Of a stretch of DNA of 64,000 bases, positions 38,988 through 48,114 are shown piece after piece (within the stretch, counting starts at the first letter, position 1; every line of letters begins with the position of its first letter). The DNA comes from Spirochaetota bacterium (GTDB lineage: Bacteria; Spirochaetota; Spirochaetia; SPDA01; JAJSAL01). Position numbers and translations under genes: made by a program. The notes below the pieces were generated by a model, which ran no database searches, was not told the origin of the DNA, and saw only the letters and a list, made by a program, of their open reading frames with translations. The DNA lies in NCBI GenBank assembly GCA_024274705.1, contig JAJSAL010000116.1, positions 48,780 to 112,779 on the forward strand, given 5' to 3'.

Positions 38988-39377
38988 TTATCCTCCGCTA
39001 TCCTGGATCTTCGTGATGATAAGATCGGTAAAAGCAATGGCAGCTGACATGGATAATGCTGATATAATTATTCCCCGCTTCTCTTTCGCTTCCAGAGGAA
39101 TAGAACGGAGTCCGCCGAAAGGAGCTGGTACCAGTTCCTCTTCAAAGCCGGATTGAATGTACCTGTTCACCTGAAAGGTGAGGGTGGAATAAAACATGGT
39201 AAATGGAAAGGTCCCCAGGAAAACGATTTCCCATCTCCTTATGTCCCACGCCCAGGCTGGAAACTCATTTTCCTGGTAGGGCTCAGGATCCTGAGGCTCC
39301 TCCTGACCGTAGGACAGGGAAAGCGAGCTGAAACACAGGAATACATATAAAAAAACTGTAATCCTTCGTTTCTTCAT
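38988..39377 (-). CDS. Small exported membrane protein of unknown function
   Basis: 129 residues. The N-terminal signal peptide (MKKRRITVFLYVFLCFSSLS) ends near SYGQ; later WEIVFLGTFPFTMFYSTLTF and GIIISALSMSAAIAFTDLII are likely membrane segments. No family is recognised. It overlaps yggS by 4 bases (ATGA), giving a YggS-unknown-RluD run. Confidence 0.75.
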   Translation of the reverse strand: MKKRRITVFLYVFLCFSSLSLSYGQEEPQDPEPYQENEFPAWAWDIRRWEIVFLGTFPFTMFYSTLTFQVNRYIQSGFEEELVPAPFGGLRSIPLEAKEKRGIIISALSMSAAIAFTDLIITKIQDSGG

Positions 39378-40084
39378 ATCCGCTTGCCAAAAAGGGTAGT
39401 ACCCAGGCGAATGATAGTCGACCCTTCCTCGATGGCTATTTCGTAATCTGAAGACATACCCATGGAAAGTTCACGTAACCGGAGTTCGCCGTACCGTGCA
39501 GATACTTTTTCAGACAGAACCCGGAGCAGAGAAAAAGCCCGGTGAACTTCAATTTCGTCGTCTGTGAAAGGGCCTATCGTCATCAACCCCGTAATGGAAA
39601 TCCGTTCTGAGCCGATTATTTCGTCGATGAGAGAGTAGAGCTCATCTTCATTCCGGCAGCCGTTTTTACTCTCCTCCCTGGAAGTGTTGAACTCCAGGAG
39701 AATATCCATCCCCGGTCCTTCCGGATTGAGATATTTTTCAAGTGCCCGGACCGTGGAAACCTTGTCAATGGATTGAATACATGAAAATGTTGCAGCTGCA
39801 GTATCCGCCTTGTTCCGCTGCAGGTGTCCGATCATGTGAAGCTCCGCGTCCTGAAAAAAATTGTTGTATTTTTCACTTGCCTCAAGGACCCGGTTTTCCC
39901 CGAAAAGGCGTATACCGGCCTCGTATGCCGCACGTACGGCGTCCGAAGATTGAGTTTTTGTGGCAGCCATTAATCTGATTTCTTGCACATTTCTGCCCGC
40001 CCTTGCTGCCGCAGATTCCATCCGTTCATGGACATCTTCGATTCTTTCTCTGATGGTGCTTATCTGTTCATGCTTTGATATCAT
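39374..40084 (-). CDS. yggS: Pyridoxal phosphate homeostasis protein YggS
   Basis: 236 residues of the YggS/PROSC family, a PLP-binding TIM-barrel. The PLP lysine is in MAATKTQ (residue about 41), followed by GIRLFGENRVLEA and the C-terminal LSMGMSSDYEIAIEEGSTII RLG phosphate cup. It controls free PLP levels. Divergently adjacent to pdxS-pdxT across a 158-base gap, a coherent vitamin B6 locus. TATAAT at 40133-40128 (minus strand) may be its -10 but no good -35 is seen. Confidence 0.95.
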   Translation of the reverse strand: MISKHEQISTIRERIEDVHERMESAAARAGRNVQEIRLMAATKTQSSDAVRAAYEAGIRLFGENRVLEASEKYNNFFQDAELHMIGHLQRNKADTAAATFSCIQSIDKVSTVRALEKYLNPEGPGMDILLEFNTSREESKNGCRNEDELYSLIDEIIGSERISITGLMTIGPFTDDEIEVHRAFSLLRVLSEKVSARYGELRLRELSMGMSSDYEIAIEEGSTIIRLGTTLFGKRI

Positions 40085-40176
40085 TGCAACCTGTAATTAT
40101 CTCTCCCTATCTGTTCATTCTTCAATAATTATAGTACCATATACTATGAAAAGCTTGAAGTAGAGTAGGGTTAATC

Positions 40177-40205
40177 TTGACCTTTACTCTCAACCTGCTT
40201 ATTGT
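40177..40205 (+). promoter_or_regulatory. Probable promoter of pdxS-pdxT
   Basis: TTGACC (40177-40182), exactly 17 bases, TATTGT (40200-40205). The pdxS ATG is 37 bases downstream of the -10. The boxes match the sigma-70 consensus at 5 and 4 of 6 positions. Confidence 0.6.
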
Positions 40206-40242
40206 GGGGACATATTAAATTTATAAGATACAGGATGCATAA

Positions 40243-41148
40243 ATGACAGAACAGATGTGGTCACAAAGACAAAAATCTACATGGCGGGAAAAAGTGGGCC
40301 TTGCAGAAATGCTTAAAGGCGGAGTTATCATGGATGTGGTCAATGAAGAACACGCCAGGATCGCTGAAGAAGCTGGGGCTGCCGCCGTCATGGCTCTGGA
40401 ACGGGTACCGGCGGATATAAGGGCACAGGGCGGAGTGGCCCGAATGTCTGATCCCAAGATGATAAAGGATATCCAGAAGGCGGTTTCTATACCGGTTATG
40501 GCAAAATGCCGGATCGGCCATTTCGTGGAGGCCCAGATTCTTCAGGCAATGAGTATCGATTTCATCGATGAAAGTGAGGTTCTTACTCCTGCAGACGATA
40601 ATTTCCATGTGAACAAGCATGAGTTCAAGGTGCCCTTTGTGTGCGGATGCCGGGACTTGGGAGAAGCACTCCGGAGGATCGGCGAAGGAGCCGCCATGAT
40701 CCGGACGAAAGGCGAAGCAGGAACCGGCGATATTGTAGAAGCAGTCCGGCACATGAGAACCGTTATGGACGGAATCCGCAGGCTTACCATTCTTCCTGAG
40801 GAGGAACTGATGACCCAGGCTAAAGAATTGGGTGCACCCTATGATCTCGTGTTCGAAGTTGCGAAAACAGGAAAACTTCCGGTGCCGAATTTTTCAGCCG
40901 GCGGTGTAGCAACACCCGCTGACGCCGCCCTCATGGTGCAGTTAGGAGCGGAATCCGTGTTCGTCGGTTCCGGGATTTTCAAATCCAGCAATCCTGCAAA
41001 AAGGGCAAACGCCATTGTGGAAGCTGTAACCTATTTTGATGATCCCAAGCGGCTCCTCGAGATATCCATGGATCTTGGAGAGCCCATGTCCGGAGTCAGT
41101 TCCAGAGATCTCGGAGAACACCAGCTGCTGGCTACCCGGGGCTGGTAA
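40243..41148 (+). CDS. pdxS: Pyridoxal 5'-phosphate synthase subunit PdxS
   Basis: 301 residues. PdxS builds PLP from ribose 5-phosphate, glyceraldehyde 3-phosphate and ammonia. The two catalytic Lys are in [15 protein letters not shown] and [20 protein letters not shown]; the phosphate loop [16 protein letters not shown] is intact. Start ATG at 40243. Encoded upstream of its glutaminase partner pdxT. Confidence 0.97.
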   Translation: MTEQMWSQRQKSTWREKVGLAEMLKGGVIMDVVNEEHARIAEEAGAAAVMALERVPADIRAQGGVARMSDPKMIKDIQKAVSIPVMAKCRIGHFVEAQILQAMSIDFIDESEVLTPADDNFHVNKHEFKVPFVCGCRDLGEALRRIGEGAAMIRTKGEAGTGDIVEAVRHMRTVMDGIRRLTILPEEELMTQAKELGAPYDLVFEVAKTGKLPVPNFSAGGVATPADAALMVQLGAESVFVGSGIFKSSNPAKRANAIVEAVTYFDDPKRLLEISMDLGEPMSGVSSRDLGEHQLLATRGW

Positions 41149-41163
41149 CCAGTATCTGCAGCC

Positions 41164-41730
41164 GTGGCAACCATCGGATTACTCGCTCTGCAGGGAGACT
41201 ACCAGAAACACGGCGAATGTTTCGAGTCTCTGGGTGTTTCCACTATAAAAGTACGATGCCCCGACGATTTGAAACGTATCGATGGACTGGTAATGCCCGG
41301 AGGTGAAAGCACAACCATAGGCAAGCTGATTGAAAGAGAAGGACTTGCAGAGCCCCTTGTTGAGCGAATTCGATCGGGCATGGCTGTGTTCGCAACCTGT
41401 GCAGGTCTTATCCTGCTGGCGAAAGAGGTTACAGGATATGATCAGGTGCACCTAAGCGTCCTCGATGTGGATGTAGCGCGCAACGCTTACGGCAGGCAGA
41501 TAGAGAGTTTTGAAGTTGACATCGAGTCCCCCTTTTTCGGACCGCCCCCTATCCGGGGAGTGTTCATTCGGGCGCCTCTGATTAAACGGTATGGAGACGA
41601 TGTCGAAGTCCTGGCTGAATACGAACATGTTCCGGTACTGGTCCGCCGGCAAAAGATCCTCGCTGCAAGTTTCCATCCGGAGTTGACCGATGACCTCCGC
41701 ATTCAAGAGTATTTTCTTACCTTTCTGTAA
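41164..41730 (+). CDS. pdxT: Pyridoxal 5'-phosphate synthase glutaminase PdxT
   Basis: 188 residues from a GTG at 41164. Supplies ammonia to PdxS. The glutaminase triad is visible: nucleophile Cys in FATCAGLILLA (about residue 79), His in SFHPEL and the nearby Glu. GGESTTIGKL is the family phosphate loop. It starts 15 bases after pdxS and overlaps the next gene by 41 bases if that gene begins at 41690. Confidence 0.95.
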   Translation: MATIGLLALQGDYQKHGECFESLGVSTIKVRCPDDLKRIDGLVMPGGESTTIGKLIEREGLAEPLVERIRSGMAVFATCAGLILLAKEVTGYDQVHLSVLDVDVARNAYGRQIESFEVDIESPFFGPPPIRGVFIRAPLIKRYGDDVEVLAEYEHVPVLVRRQKILAASFHPELTDDLRIQEYFLTFL

Positions 41731-42997
41731 TAACATTATATCGGGAACCGCCGGATCGCAGGTAACATGGACAGTCCTTTTGCTCATCATCACTCCCGTA
41801 CTATCTGCGGATGAGCACACGGTGATACTCAAAGTATTTCCTGAAGAGTGTGCCCTGCGAATCGATAACAGGGAAGCGGATGTCTCTCCTTCCGGAAACG
41901 GTTACGGGATGGTAACCGTTTCCGAAGGGAATCACAGCCTATCCCTTTCCATGGCGGGTTATGTCTCAAAAACCGTCTTTTTTCAGGCATATTCAGGTAC
42001 CACATTCATCGAGGAAAAACTGGAAAAAGAGGACTCCCCCTTCCTCCTTTTTGCGGAACTGAGAACCGGCAATCAGCCTAAGAGCGTTATCTTCACACCT
42101 GACGGAAACTATATCATGACCGCACTATTGGATGGCCGCGGTATAGACGTGTTTTCCACTACCTCCTACGAAAAAATCACCACCCTCGAGCCTCCTGCCA
42201 GGTATGCTGAACTGCGGGGTTTTGTGGAGATGGCCGTTCTCCCGGGGAAACACCAGCTTTGGGTATCACAGATGACCACAGGATATATCCATGTATTCGA
42301 TCTCTTTTCGCTGCAGTACCTTAGGTCCATCGATACAAAGGGAACCTGGCCTAAAGTGATTCTTCCGACTGAGGATGAACAGGTCGTGTATGTTTCCAAC
42401 TGGCTGTCAGGCACTGTTTCCGTTATCGATGCGGAAACCATGGAAACCGTCTCGACTATACCCGTAGACGGTACACCCAGGGGCCTCGAACTTACCCTTG
42501 ACGAACGTTACCTCTATGTGTGCCTCTATGATAACGGTTCGATTCAGAAAATCGATCTGCAGCAGGAAAAAACAGTCGCCACACTGGATTTCGGAGGCGG
42601 TTCAAAACGTCACATCCTGCGTCACCCGGAAGGTGATATTTTTTTCGTTTCCGACATGTACAGCGGATACATCTACAAATTTTCCGGCACAGACGACACC
42701 CTCCTCCTGCAAACCCGGGTTGGGCATAATCCCAACACCATCGACATCTCTCCCGACGGACGCTACCTGTACGTCTCCACCAGGGGACCGAACAACCCGG
42801 AAACGTATCTTAAAAAGGGGTATGTCTTCGGTAAAGTGCTGCGCCTTGATACAGCAACCCTCGAAATTCGGGATTGGATCTGGGGGCGGAATCAACCCAC
42901 AGGTTTGGCGGTCTCTTCGGATGAAACATTTTTAGCCTATTCGAATTTTCTCGATCATTCCGTGGAAGTATACAGGATTCTGGAACCGGAGGATTAA
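41690..42997 (+). CDS. Exported PEGA-domain and beta-propeller protein
   Basis: 435 residues. The likely signal segment is WTVLLLIITPVLSADEH; the ATG at 41690 gives a long n-region of about 27 residues and overlaps pdxT, and no better in-frame start is visible, so the true start is uncertain. Mature residues about 40-95 resemble a PEGA domain (CALRIDNREADVS ... NHSLSLSMAGYVSKTVFF). The remainder is a YVTN/YncE-type seven-bladed propeller (for example DEQVVYVSNWLSGTVSVIDA, SPDGRYLYVSTRG). Possibly surface or periplasmic binding. Its stop overlaps the convergent HD-GYP gene by 4 bases (TTAA). Confidence 0.8.
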   Translation: MTSAFKSIFLPFCNNIISGTAGSQVTWTVLLLIITPVLSADEHTVILKVFPEECALRIDNREADVSPSGNGYGMVTVSEGNHSLSLSMAGYVSKTVFFQAYSGTTFIEEKLEKEDSPFLLFAELRTGNQPKSVIFTPDGNYIMTALLDGRGIDVFSTTSYEKITTLEPPARYAELRGFVEMAVLPGKHQLWVSQMTTGYIHVFDLFSLQYLRSIDTKGTWPKVILPTEDEQVVYVSNWLSGTVSVIDAETMETVSTIPVDGTPRGLELTLDERYLYVCLYDNGSIQKIDLQQEKTVATLDFGGGSKRHILRHPEGDIFFVSDMYSGYIYKFSGTDDTLLLQTRVGHNPNTIDISPDGRYLYVSTRGPNNPETYLKKGYVFGKVLRLDTATLEIRDWIWGRNQPTGLAVSSDETFLAYSNFLDHSVEVYRILEPED

Positions 42998-44226
42998 TGG
43001 GTATCCGGGTACCGTTCCGCGATTTGCTTGATATTTGGAAGAATTTCAAAAAAGATTTCAATCAATTCGGGATCGAACTTCGATCCTGCACAATCCTGTA
43101 TTTCTTTCAATACATCCGCCTCAACCCATGCTTCCTTATATGCCCGGCGGCAGCTTAGGGCATCATACACATCCGCCAGTGCAACGATTCTTCCTAACAG
43201 GGGTATTTCTTCCCCCTTCACAGGTTCCAGCTTGGTTTTCGTATGAGCAGTGTGATCCAGATCGGGCTGTGTAAAATCAATTTTTCCCGGATATCCGTTT
43301 CCGTCCCAGTTTTCGTGATGCGTGAGTGCGACCTGGGAGGCAATTTCATCGAACTCCGACTGTTTATCCGCAAAAAGACGGGCACCCAGGTAAGTATGGG
43401 ATTTCATGATTTCATATTCATCTTCTGTGAACCGTCCGGGTTTTTTCAGTATGAGGTCCGAAATAGCAACTTTACCCACATCGTGAAGCATGGCGGCCAT
43501 TCTCAGGATATCCCTGGTTTTTTCTGTTTCGCTCTCGGAAATCTCCTTCTTCTGGGCCCACCGTTCATAAATTTCTACCGCGTATCCTGCCACCCGGTTT
43601 ACGTGGGCACCGGTTTCTTTAGGGTCCCGCAACTGGGCCATACTGATCATCCTTAACAGTATTGCCCTGGTCATCTGGGCACGCTGGAGTGCCATGGTTG
43701 CACTGCCGGCAAAATGCATGGCGAAAAGCTGATCCACATCGGTAAAAGGTGCAACCCGGCGCTCTTCATCGATCTTGTTGATCAGTTGCAGTACCCCAAC
43801 GATATCACCTAGATTCGTCTGGAGAGGTATGGTGAGGGTCGATACCGTTTTATATTTCGAAATGTTGTCATAGGTTGGATCAAAACTGTAGGGGGCATCT
43901 TCGGAAATATTGTACATGTCAGGAATGTTCAGCGGTTCTCCCTTGGCTGCTACATAACCGGAAATGGTCTTTTCATTTATGTCGATAGTGAAAATCGAAT
44001 AGATCAGCTTTTGTCCCGGGGGGAGCTGGCGCTGCTGAGTATCGTTCTGGGAATACCTGATAACCAGACGGTCTTCATTTCGAATGTAGATAGATCCCGC
44101 ATCGGCATTGACCGCCCTGCGTGCCTCAAGAAGGATCCTCTCCAGCAGAATATCAAGATCCTGTATTCTGTTGAGTTCAGAATCTAGCCGTATAATCTCT
44201 TCGAGGCGCTGCCGTTCTTCAAACAT
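42994..44226 (-). CDS. GAF-HD-GYP domain protein (c-di-GMP phosphodiesterase)
   Basis: 410 residues. An N-terminal helix and GAF domain (residues about 15-170, AGSIYIRNEDRLVIRYSQND) are followed by an HD-GYP domain (about 190-390) with MLHDVGKVAISD, SHTYLGARLF, HHENWDGNGYPG and LADVYDALSCRRAYKEAW. All residues of the metal site are present, so c-di-GMP hydrolysis is likely. The trigger is unknown: the GAF could sense a small molecule. PilZ receptors for c-di-GMP occur later in the window. Confidence 0.92.
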   Translation of the reverse strand: MFEERQRLEEIIRLDSELNRIQDLDILLERILLEARRAVNADAGSIYIRNEDRLVIRYSQNDTQQRQLPPGQKLIYSIFTIDINEKTISGYVAAKGEPLNIPDMYNISEDAPYSFDPTYDNISKYKTVSTLTIPLQTNLGDIVGVLQLINKIDEERRVAPFTDVDQLFAMHFAGSATMALQRAQMTRAILLRMISMAQLRDPKETGAHVNRVAGYAVEIYERWAQKKEISESETEKTRDILRMAAMLHDVGKVAISDLILKKPGRFTEDEYEIMKSHTYLGARLFADKQSEFDEIASQVALTHHENWDGNGYPGKIDFTQPDLDHTAHTKTKLEPVKGEEIPLLGRIVALADVYDALSCRRAYKEAWVEADVLKEIQDCAGSKFDPELIEIFFEILPNIKQIAERYPDTH

Positions 44227-44292
44227 AGTTTACGAATTTTATTGTATGACAATGTTCAGGTATAATCAAGGTTCCCCGAAATCAACCGCTTA

Positions 44293-45060
44293 TTAAAATA
44301 AAAAGGGGATCAGGGCCTTCCTTTCCCCGGGATACTCATCAAACTGTTCTCTGTACCAGGTATGATTCGCTTTCGCCCGGGGCATCAGATTAGCCGCCGT
44401 CCAGAATGCGAACACGAAACCGGGAACGGACCAGGTTAACACAGCCCAACCGGTCCATTGAATAATCTCTCCCAGATAATTCGGGCAGGATACCCAGTTG
44501 AAAAACCCACCGAGAGGTATGTGATAATCATTTCCTCCGGGTTTCCGCAGATTCCGTGTAATAGAATCGGAAGAAAAATGAATCGCAAATCCGATAAAAA
44601 ACATCACCGTACCGGTTATAAATTGGGGTGTGGTTATCCAGTCGATGGTATATTTTGCACCTCCGGAAGAAAAGAAATAGAGATATCTACCCTGGATGTA
44701 AGCATTTAAGGAATTGAAAATCACTCCGAAAAAGAGTATCGACAAAGGCATGGTTTTTTCACCCCGGATGAGCAGAGGATAGAGAAAAGCCCGGTACAGG
44801 TAGTGAAACATCCATATAAACAGAAAAACATAGGGCATTAAACCGGTTTTCCATTCTCCTATGAAAAAGAGAAAACAGAAAACGATAGGAGGGAAGGCCT
44901 CCATGATGATCCAGGAAAGTTTATTGTTGAACCCTGGGCCCCAGCCTCGGCGGATATGACGCCCATACGGAGCAGTAATAAAAAACAGCAGGATAAACAC
45001 CCCGGTACCGGAAAGGAGAAGGATGATAATAATTCCATCAAATATTATACGTTCATCCAT
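44293..45060 (-). CDS. Multi-pass membrane protein, steroid 5-alpha-reductase-like (DUF1295 type)
   Basis: 255 residues from the ATG at 45060; the frame opens further upstream but would overlap tRNA-Val. Six to seven hydrophobic helices. The C-terminal half carries GGFFNWVSCPNYLGEIIQWTG followed by HTWYREQFDEYPGERKALIP, the signature of the steroid reductase/methyltransferase-like C-terminal domain. The substrate is unknown; such enzymes reduce lipid double bonds or methylate prenyl groups. Confidence 0.82.
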   Translation of the reverse strand: MDERIIFDGIIIILLLSGTGVFILLFFITAPYGRHIRRGWGPGFNNKLSWIIMEAFPPIVFCFLFFIGEWKTGLMPYVFLFIWMFHYLYRAFLYPLLIRGEKTMPLSILFFGVIFNSLNAYIQGRYLYFFSSGGAKYTIDWITTPQFITGTVMFFIGFAIHFSSDSITRNLRKPGGNDYHIPLGGFFNWVSCPNYLGEIIQWTGWAVLTWSVPGFVFAFWTAANLMPRAKANHTWYREQFDEYPGERKALIPFLF

Positions 45061-45093
45061 ATCCTTCTGGTTTACTGCCGGTGTTTTGAACTT

Positions 45094-45166
45094 TGGGCGA
45101 TGAGGGACTTGAACCCCCGACATCCTGCTTGTAAGGCAGGCGCTCTCCCAACTGAGCTAACCGCCC
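45094..45166 (-). tRNA. tRNA-Val (anticodon TAC)
   Basis: 73 bases, cloverleaf complete: acceptor GGGCGGT pairs with ATCGCCC, D-arm GCTC...GAGC, anticodon arm CCTGC-CTTACAA-GCAGG, T-arm with GGTTCAAGT. Anticodon TAC reads GUA. No CCA is encoded. No terminator or promoter is obvious. Confidence 0.95.
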
Positions 45167-45221
45167 GGGCAAGCGCACACTACCACAGGTGTTAACCTTG
45201 TGTCAATAATTTGCAGGATCA

Positions 45222-45917
45222 TTATTCTTTCTCCACTATAATACGGTCGGTGTATACAGTGGTACCCCCGCTCCTGATGCCGAAGAGTATATAATACACA
45301 AGCCTGTTCCCGGGGATGAAAAACAGGAAATCCTTGTTCTCTGCCGAGACCTCAAGCGGACCATATTCACGGCCAAAATGATACAGAAAAGGGACACCTG
45401 TCAGGGGATGAAAAGAATAGAGAGAGAGAACGATACCGTTATCCAGGAACTCGGTCTTCAGGGTATCGAATACCCTGGTTTTAAATACCGTTACAATCAG
45501 ATAACCCTGAGGAACAGGTACTGCACCGACGCCTGTATGGGTCCACGCCGGATCCATCAATACCTGGTTGTGGTCCCTGCTGGATTGCCATCCGGTGACG
45601 ATCATTCTCTCGTCCGGACCTGTTCCCAGAACTTCCCCTGCCCGCACAGTGGTATCACCGGTCTGACGAATCCGGTAAAGCACTCCCTGTCCCTTTTCAT
45701 CCTGATGGGAAAGTACTCCCCGTTGTACACAACGCACTGCATAGTCACGGGCAACAACGGTAAGAAGAGGATCTACATGAAGCTGCGACAGGTCCTGTTC
45801 TTCCCGGAGGGCGTTTATCAAGGTCACCGTGTTTGCCTCCACCTCGCTGCTTTCTGCATACAGTATTCCACGGAGACATAATGAACATAGTACTATTATC
45901 AGTGTTCTCGTCATCAT
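45222..45917 (-). CDS. Exported CAP-domain protein (SCP-like)
   Basis: 231 residues with a signal peptide ([20 protein letters not shown], cleaved near AES). Residues about 30-145 form a CAP domain ([51 protein letters not shown]). The remaining residues are beta-rich and not recognised. CAP-domain proteins in bacteria are generally secreted or cell-surface; enzyme function uncertain. Two adjacent ATGs (45917 and 45914) follow GGGGAG, so the exact start is open by one codon. Divergent from fusA. Confidence 0.88.
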   Translation of the reverse strand: MMTRTLIIVLCSLCLRGILYAESSEVEANTVTLINALREEQDLSQLHVDPLLTVVARDYAVRCVQRGVLSHQDEKGQGVLYRIRQTGDTTVRAGEVLGTGPDERMIVTGWQSSRDHNQVLMDPAWTHTGVGAVPVPQGYLIVTVFKTRVFDTLKTEFLDNGIVLSLYSFHPLTGVPFLYHFGREYGPLEVSAENKDFLFFIPGNRLVYYILFGIRSGGTTVYTDRIIVEKE

Positions 45918-45982
45918 ACTCCCCTTTTACCATACTTTATATATATGATACTATGCCGGCTATATTTCAAGCAGGAGCTTCT

Positions 45983-48010
45983 ATGCGAAATATCGGCATC
46001 ATGGCCCACATCGACGCTGGAAAAACAACGACAACTGAACGAATTCTGTTTTATACCGGGAAATCGCACAGGATAGGAGAGGTAGATGATGGCGAAGCAA
46101 CCATGGACTGGATGGTTCAGGAGCAGAACCGGGGAATAACCATTACTTCCGCTGCTACCACCTGTTTCTGGAACAACATGCAGATTAATATTATCGATAC
46201 ACCCGGACATGTTGATTTTACTGCAGAAGTGGAGCGTTCCCTCAGGGTACTCGACGGTGCAATAGCGATCTTCTGCGCCGTGGGTGGTGTTGAACCGCAA
46301 TCAGAAACTGTTTGGCACCAGGCGGACCGTTATCATGTCCCCCGCATCGCCTATATCAATAAGATGGACAGGATCGGGGCGAATTTCTTAGCCGCCGTAG
46401 AAGAACTGAAACAGAAACTGGGGGCAAATCCTGTAGTACTCCAGCTTCCTATCGGACGGGAATCCGGTTTCGAAGGTGTCATCGACCTGATAAAGATGAA
46501 AGAAATCCGCTGGGATCCCGATACCGCGGGACTCACCATGAACTATACCCCTGTCGCAGCCGAACGCATAGATATGGCCGAAGAATGGCATGAAAAACTG
46601 ATCGATCATGTATCATCTTTTTCCGACGAGGTGACCCAGCTTTTCCTCGACGGGAAAGAGATCCCGGAGGAAGTAATCAACAATGTGCTCCGGGCGGAAA
46701 CGATCCAGCGATCCATCGTTCCGGTTTTTACCGGCGCATCTTTAAGGAACATCGGTGTCCAGCCCCTTCTGGACGGTATCCTCAAATATCTTCCGGAGCC
46801 TCATGAGCTTCCTCCGATTATCGGTCACCATGCCAAAACCGAAAAGGAGGTTCCCGTAGAACTGGCTGCCGGGGGTCCTCCTCTAGGACTGGTATTTAAA
46901 ATCCAGTCCGACCGTGAAGCCGGATCCTTCAGCTATATACGGATGTATTCCGGGACGATCAGGAAAGGGTCGATTGTTTACAATATCAATAAACGGTGCA
47001 GAGAACGGGTTACCAGGATTCTCCGCATGCATTCCCATCGGGCGGAACACATTGATTCCATATCCGCCGGTGATATTGCAGTTGCAGTAGGATTGAAAAA
47101 CGCTCAAACAGGGGACACCGTAGGCTCGGAAGCCTTTCAGATCCTTCTCGAAAGGATGGTGTTTCCGGAACCTGTTATTTCAGTCGCGGTGGAACCTAAA
47201 ACACTCTCCGATATGGACAAGCTGAAAAAAGTTTTGAACATCCTGGAACATGAAGACCCGACGTTTTTCGTTAAAGAAGATAAAGATACGGGACAGATCA
47301 TCATCTCCGGTATGGGGGAACTGCATCTCGATGTTCTGGTAACCCGGATTATCGATGATTACAATGTCTCCGCGAATGTGGGGAAACCCCAGGTAACCTA
47401 CCGGGAATCTATAACGAAAACCATCACCCACAGAGAAAAATTCCACAAGGTGATAGCAGGTAAGGAAAACTCCGCGGAGATCATGCTTAAAGTGGAGCCC
47501 TTACCCCGGGGCACCGGTACTAGGTTTACCGTCGATATGAAACGCAGCGATGTACCTGATAATTGCATCCAGGCTGTACGCAGGGGTGTAACCGGTTCAT
47601 TTACTTCAGGGATCCTCTTCGGCTATCCTGCATACGACATCGGTGTCATACTTTTGGATGCCGTGTATAATCCGAACACCGGTACGGAATTCGCATTCGA
47701 GGCCGCCGGGGCCCATGGATTCGACAACTCCTGCAGGCTGGCTTCCCCGGTTCTGCTGGAACCCATCATGAAACTGGATGTTATGGTCCCGAAAGAGTAC
47801 GTAGGAGATGTTCTCAGCCGCCTTACTGCCAAAGGGGGTGTTATCATCAACCTGGAGAGCAAGGCAACGATAGAACATGTTCATGCAGAGGCTTCCCTGG
47901 TGAACATGTTCGGCTATTCCACCGCCTTAAGAAGCATGACCCAGGGGCGTGGTACTTTTTCCATGGAGTTTTCTCATTTCGCAAAGAAAGAAGACAGTAA
48001 AACACGGTAA
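45983..48010 (+). CDS. fusA: Elongation factor G
   Basis: 675 residues from the ATG at 45983, where AGGAG lies 6 bases upstream; the frame extends further back but those residues are unlike EF-G. G1 [15 protein letters not shown]3 DTPGHVDF with the catalytic His, G4 NKMD; five-domain organisation through to [16 protein letters not shown]. Canonical translocase or spdEFG1-type paralogue; the pair with the next gene matches the duplicated EF-G found in spirochaetes. Which of the two carries the main translocation job cannot be told from here. Confidence 0.95.
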   Translation: MRNIGIMAHIDAGKTTTTERILFYTGKSHRIGEVDDGEATMDWMVQEQNRGITITSAATTCFWNNMQINIIDTPGHVDFTAEVERSLRVLDGAIAIFCAVGGVEPQSETVWHQADRYHVPRIAYINKMDRIGANFLAAVEELKQKLGANPVVLQLPIGRESGFEGVIDLIKMKEIRWDPDTAGLTMNYTPVAAERIDMAEEWHEKLIDHVSSFSDEVTQLFLDGKEIPEEVINNVLRAETIQRSIVPVFTGASLRNIGVQPLLDGILKYLPEPHELPPIIGHHAKTEKEVPVELAAGGPPLGLVFKIQSDREAGSFSYIRMYSGTIRKGSIVYNINKRCRERVTRILRMHSHRAEHIDSISAGDIAVAVGLKNAQTGDTVGSEAFQILLERMVFPEPVISVAVEPKTLSDMDKLKKVLNILEHEDPTFFVKEDKDTGQIIISGMGELHLDVLVTRIIDDYNVSANVGKPQVTYRESITKTITHREKFHKVIAGKENSAEIMLKVEPLPRGTGTRFTVDMKRSDVPDNCIQAVRRGVTGSFTSGILFGYPAYDIGVILLDAVYNPNTGTEFAFEAAGAHGFDNSCRLASPVLLEPIMKLDVMVPKEYVGDVLSRLTAKGGVIINLESKATIEHVHAEASLVNMFGYSTALRSMTQGRGTFSMEFSHFAKKEDSKTR

Positions 48011-48037
48011 GGCCAGGAAATACAACGATACCCTCTG

Positions 48038-48066
48038 TTGACAAGGTATTTCGGCATGTATATAGT
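48038..48066 (+). promoter_or_regulatory. Strong promoter upstream of the second EF-G
   Basis: TTGACA (48038-48043), 17 bases, TATAGT (48061-48066): 6/6 and 5/6 to the sigma-70 consensus. The ATG follows 48 bases later with AGGAG just upstream. The second EF-G therefore has its own promoter and is not only read through from fusA. Confidence 0.78.
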
Positions 48067-48114
48067 GGAAACCTCGTAATTGGATCTTCTTTATAACCAG
48101 ATATAGGAGTAATT

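Noticed and set aside
45833..45982. Longer N terminus for elongation factor G
   Set aside because: The extra residues do not resemble EF-G, overlap the CAP-domain gene, and the ATG at 45983 has AGGAG at good spacing.
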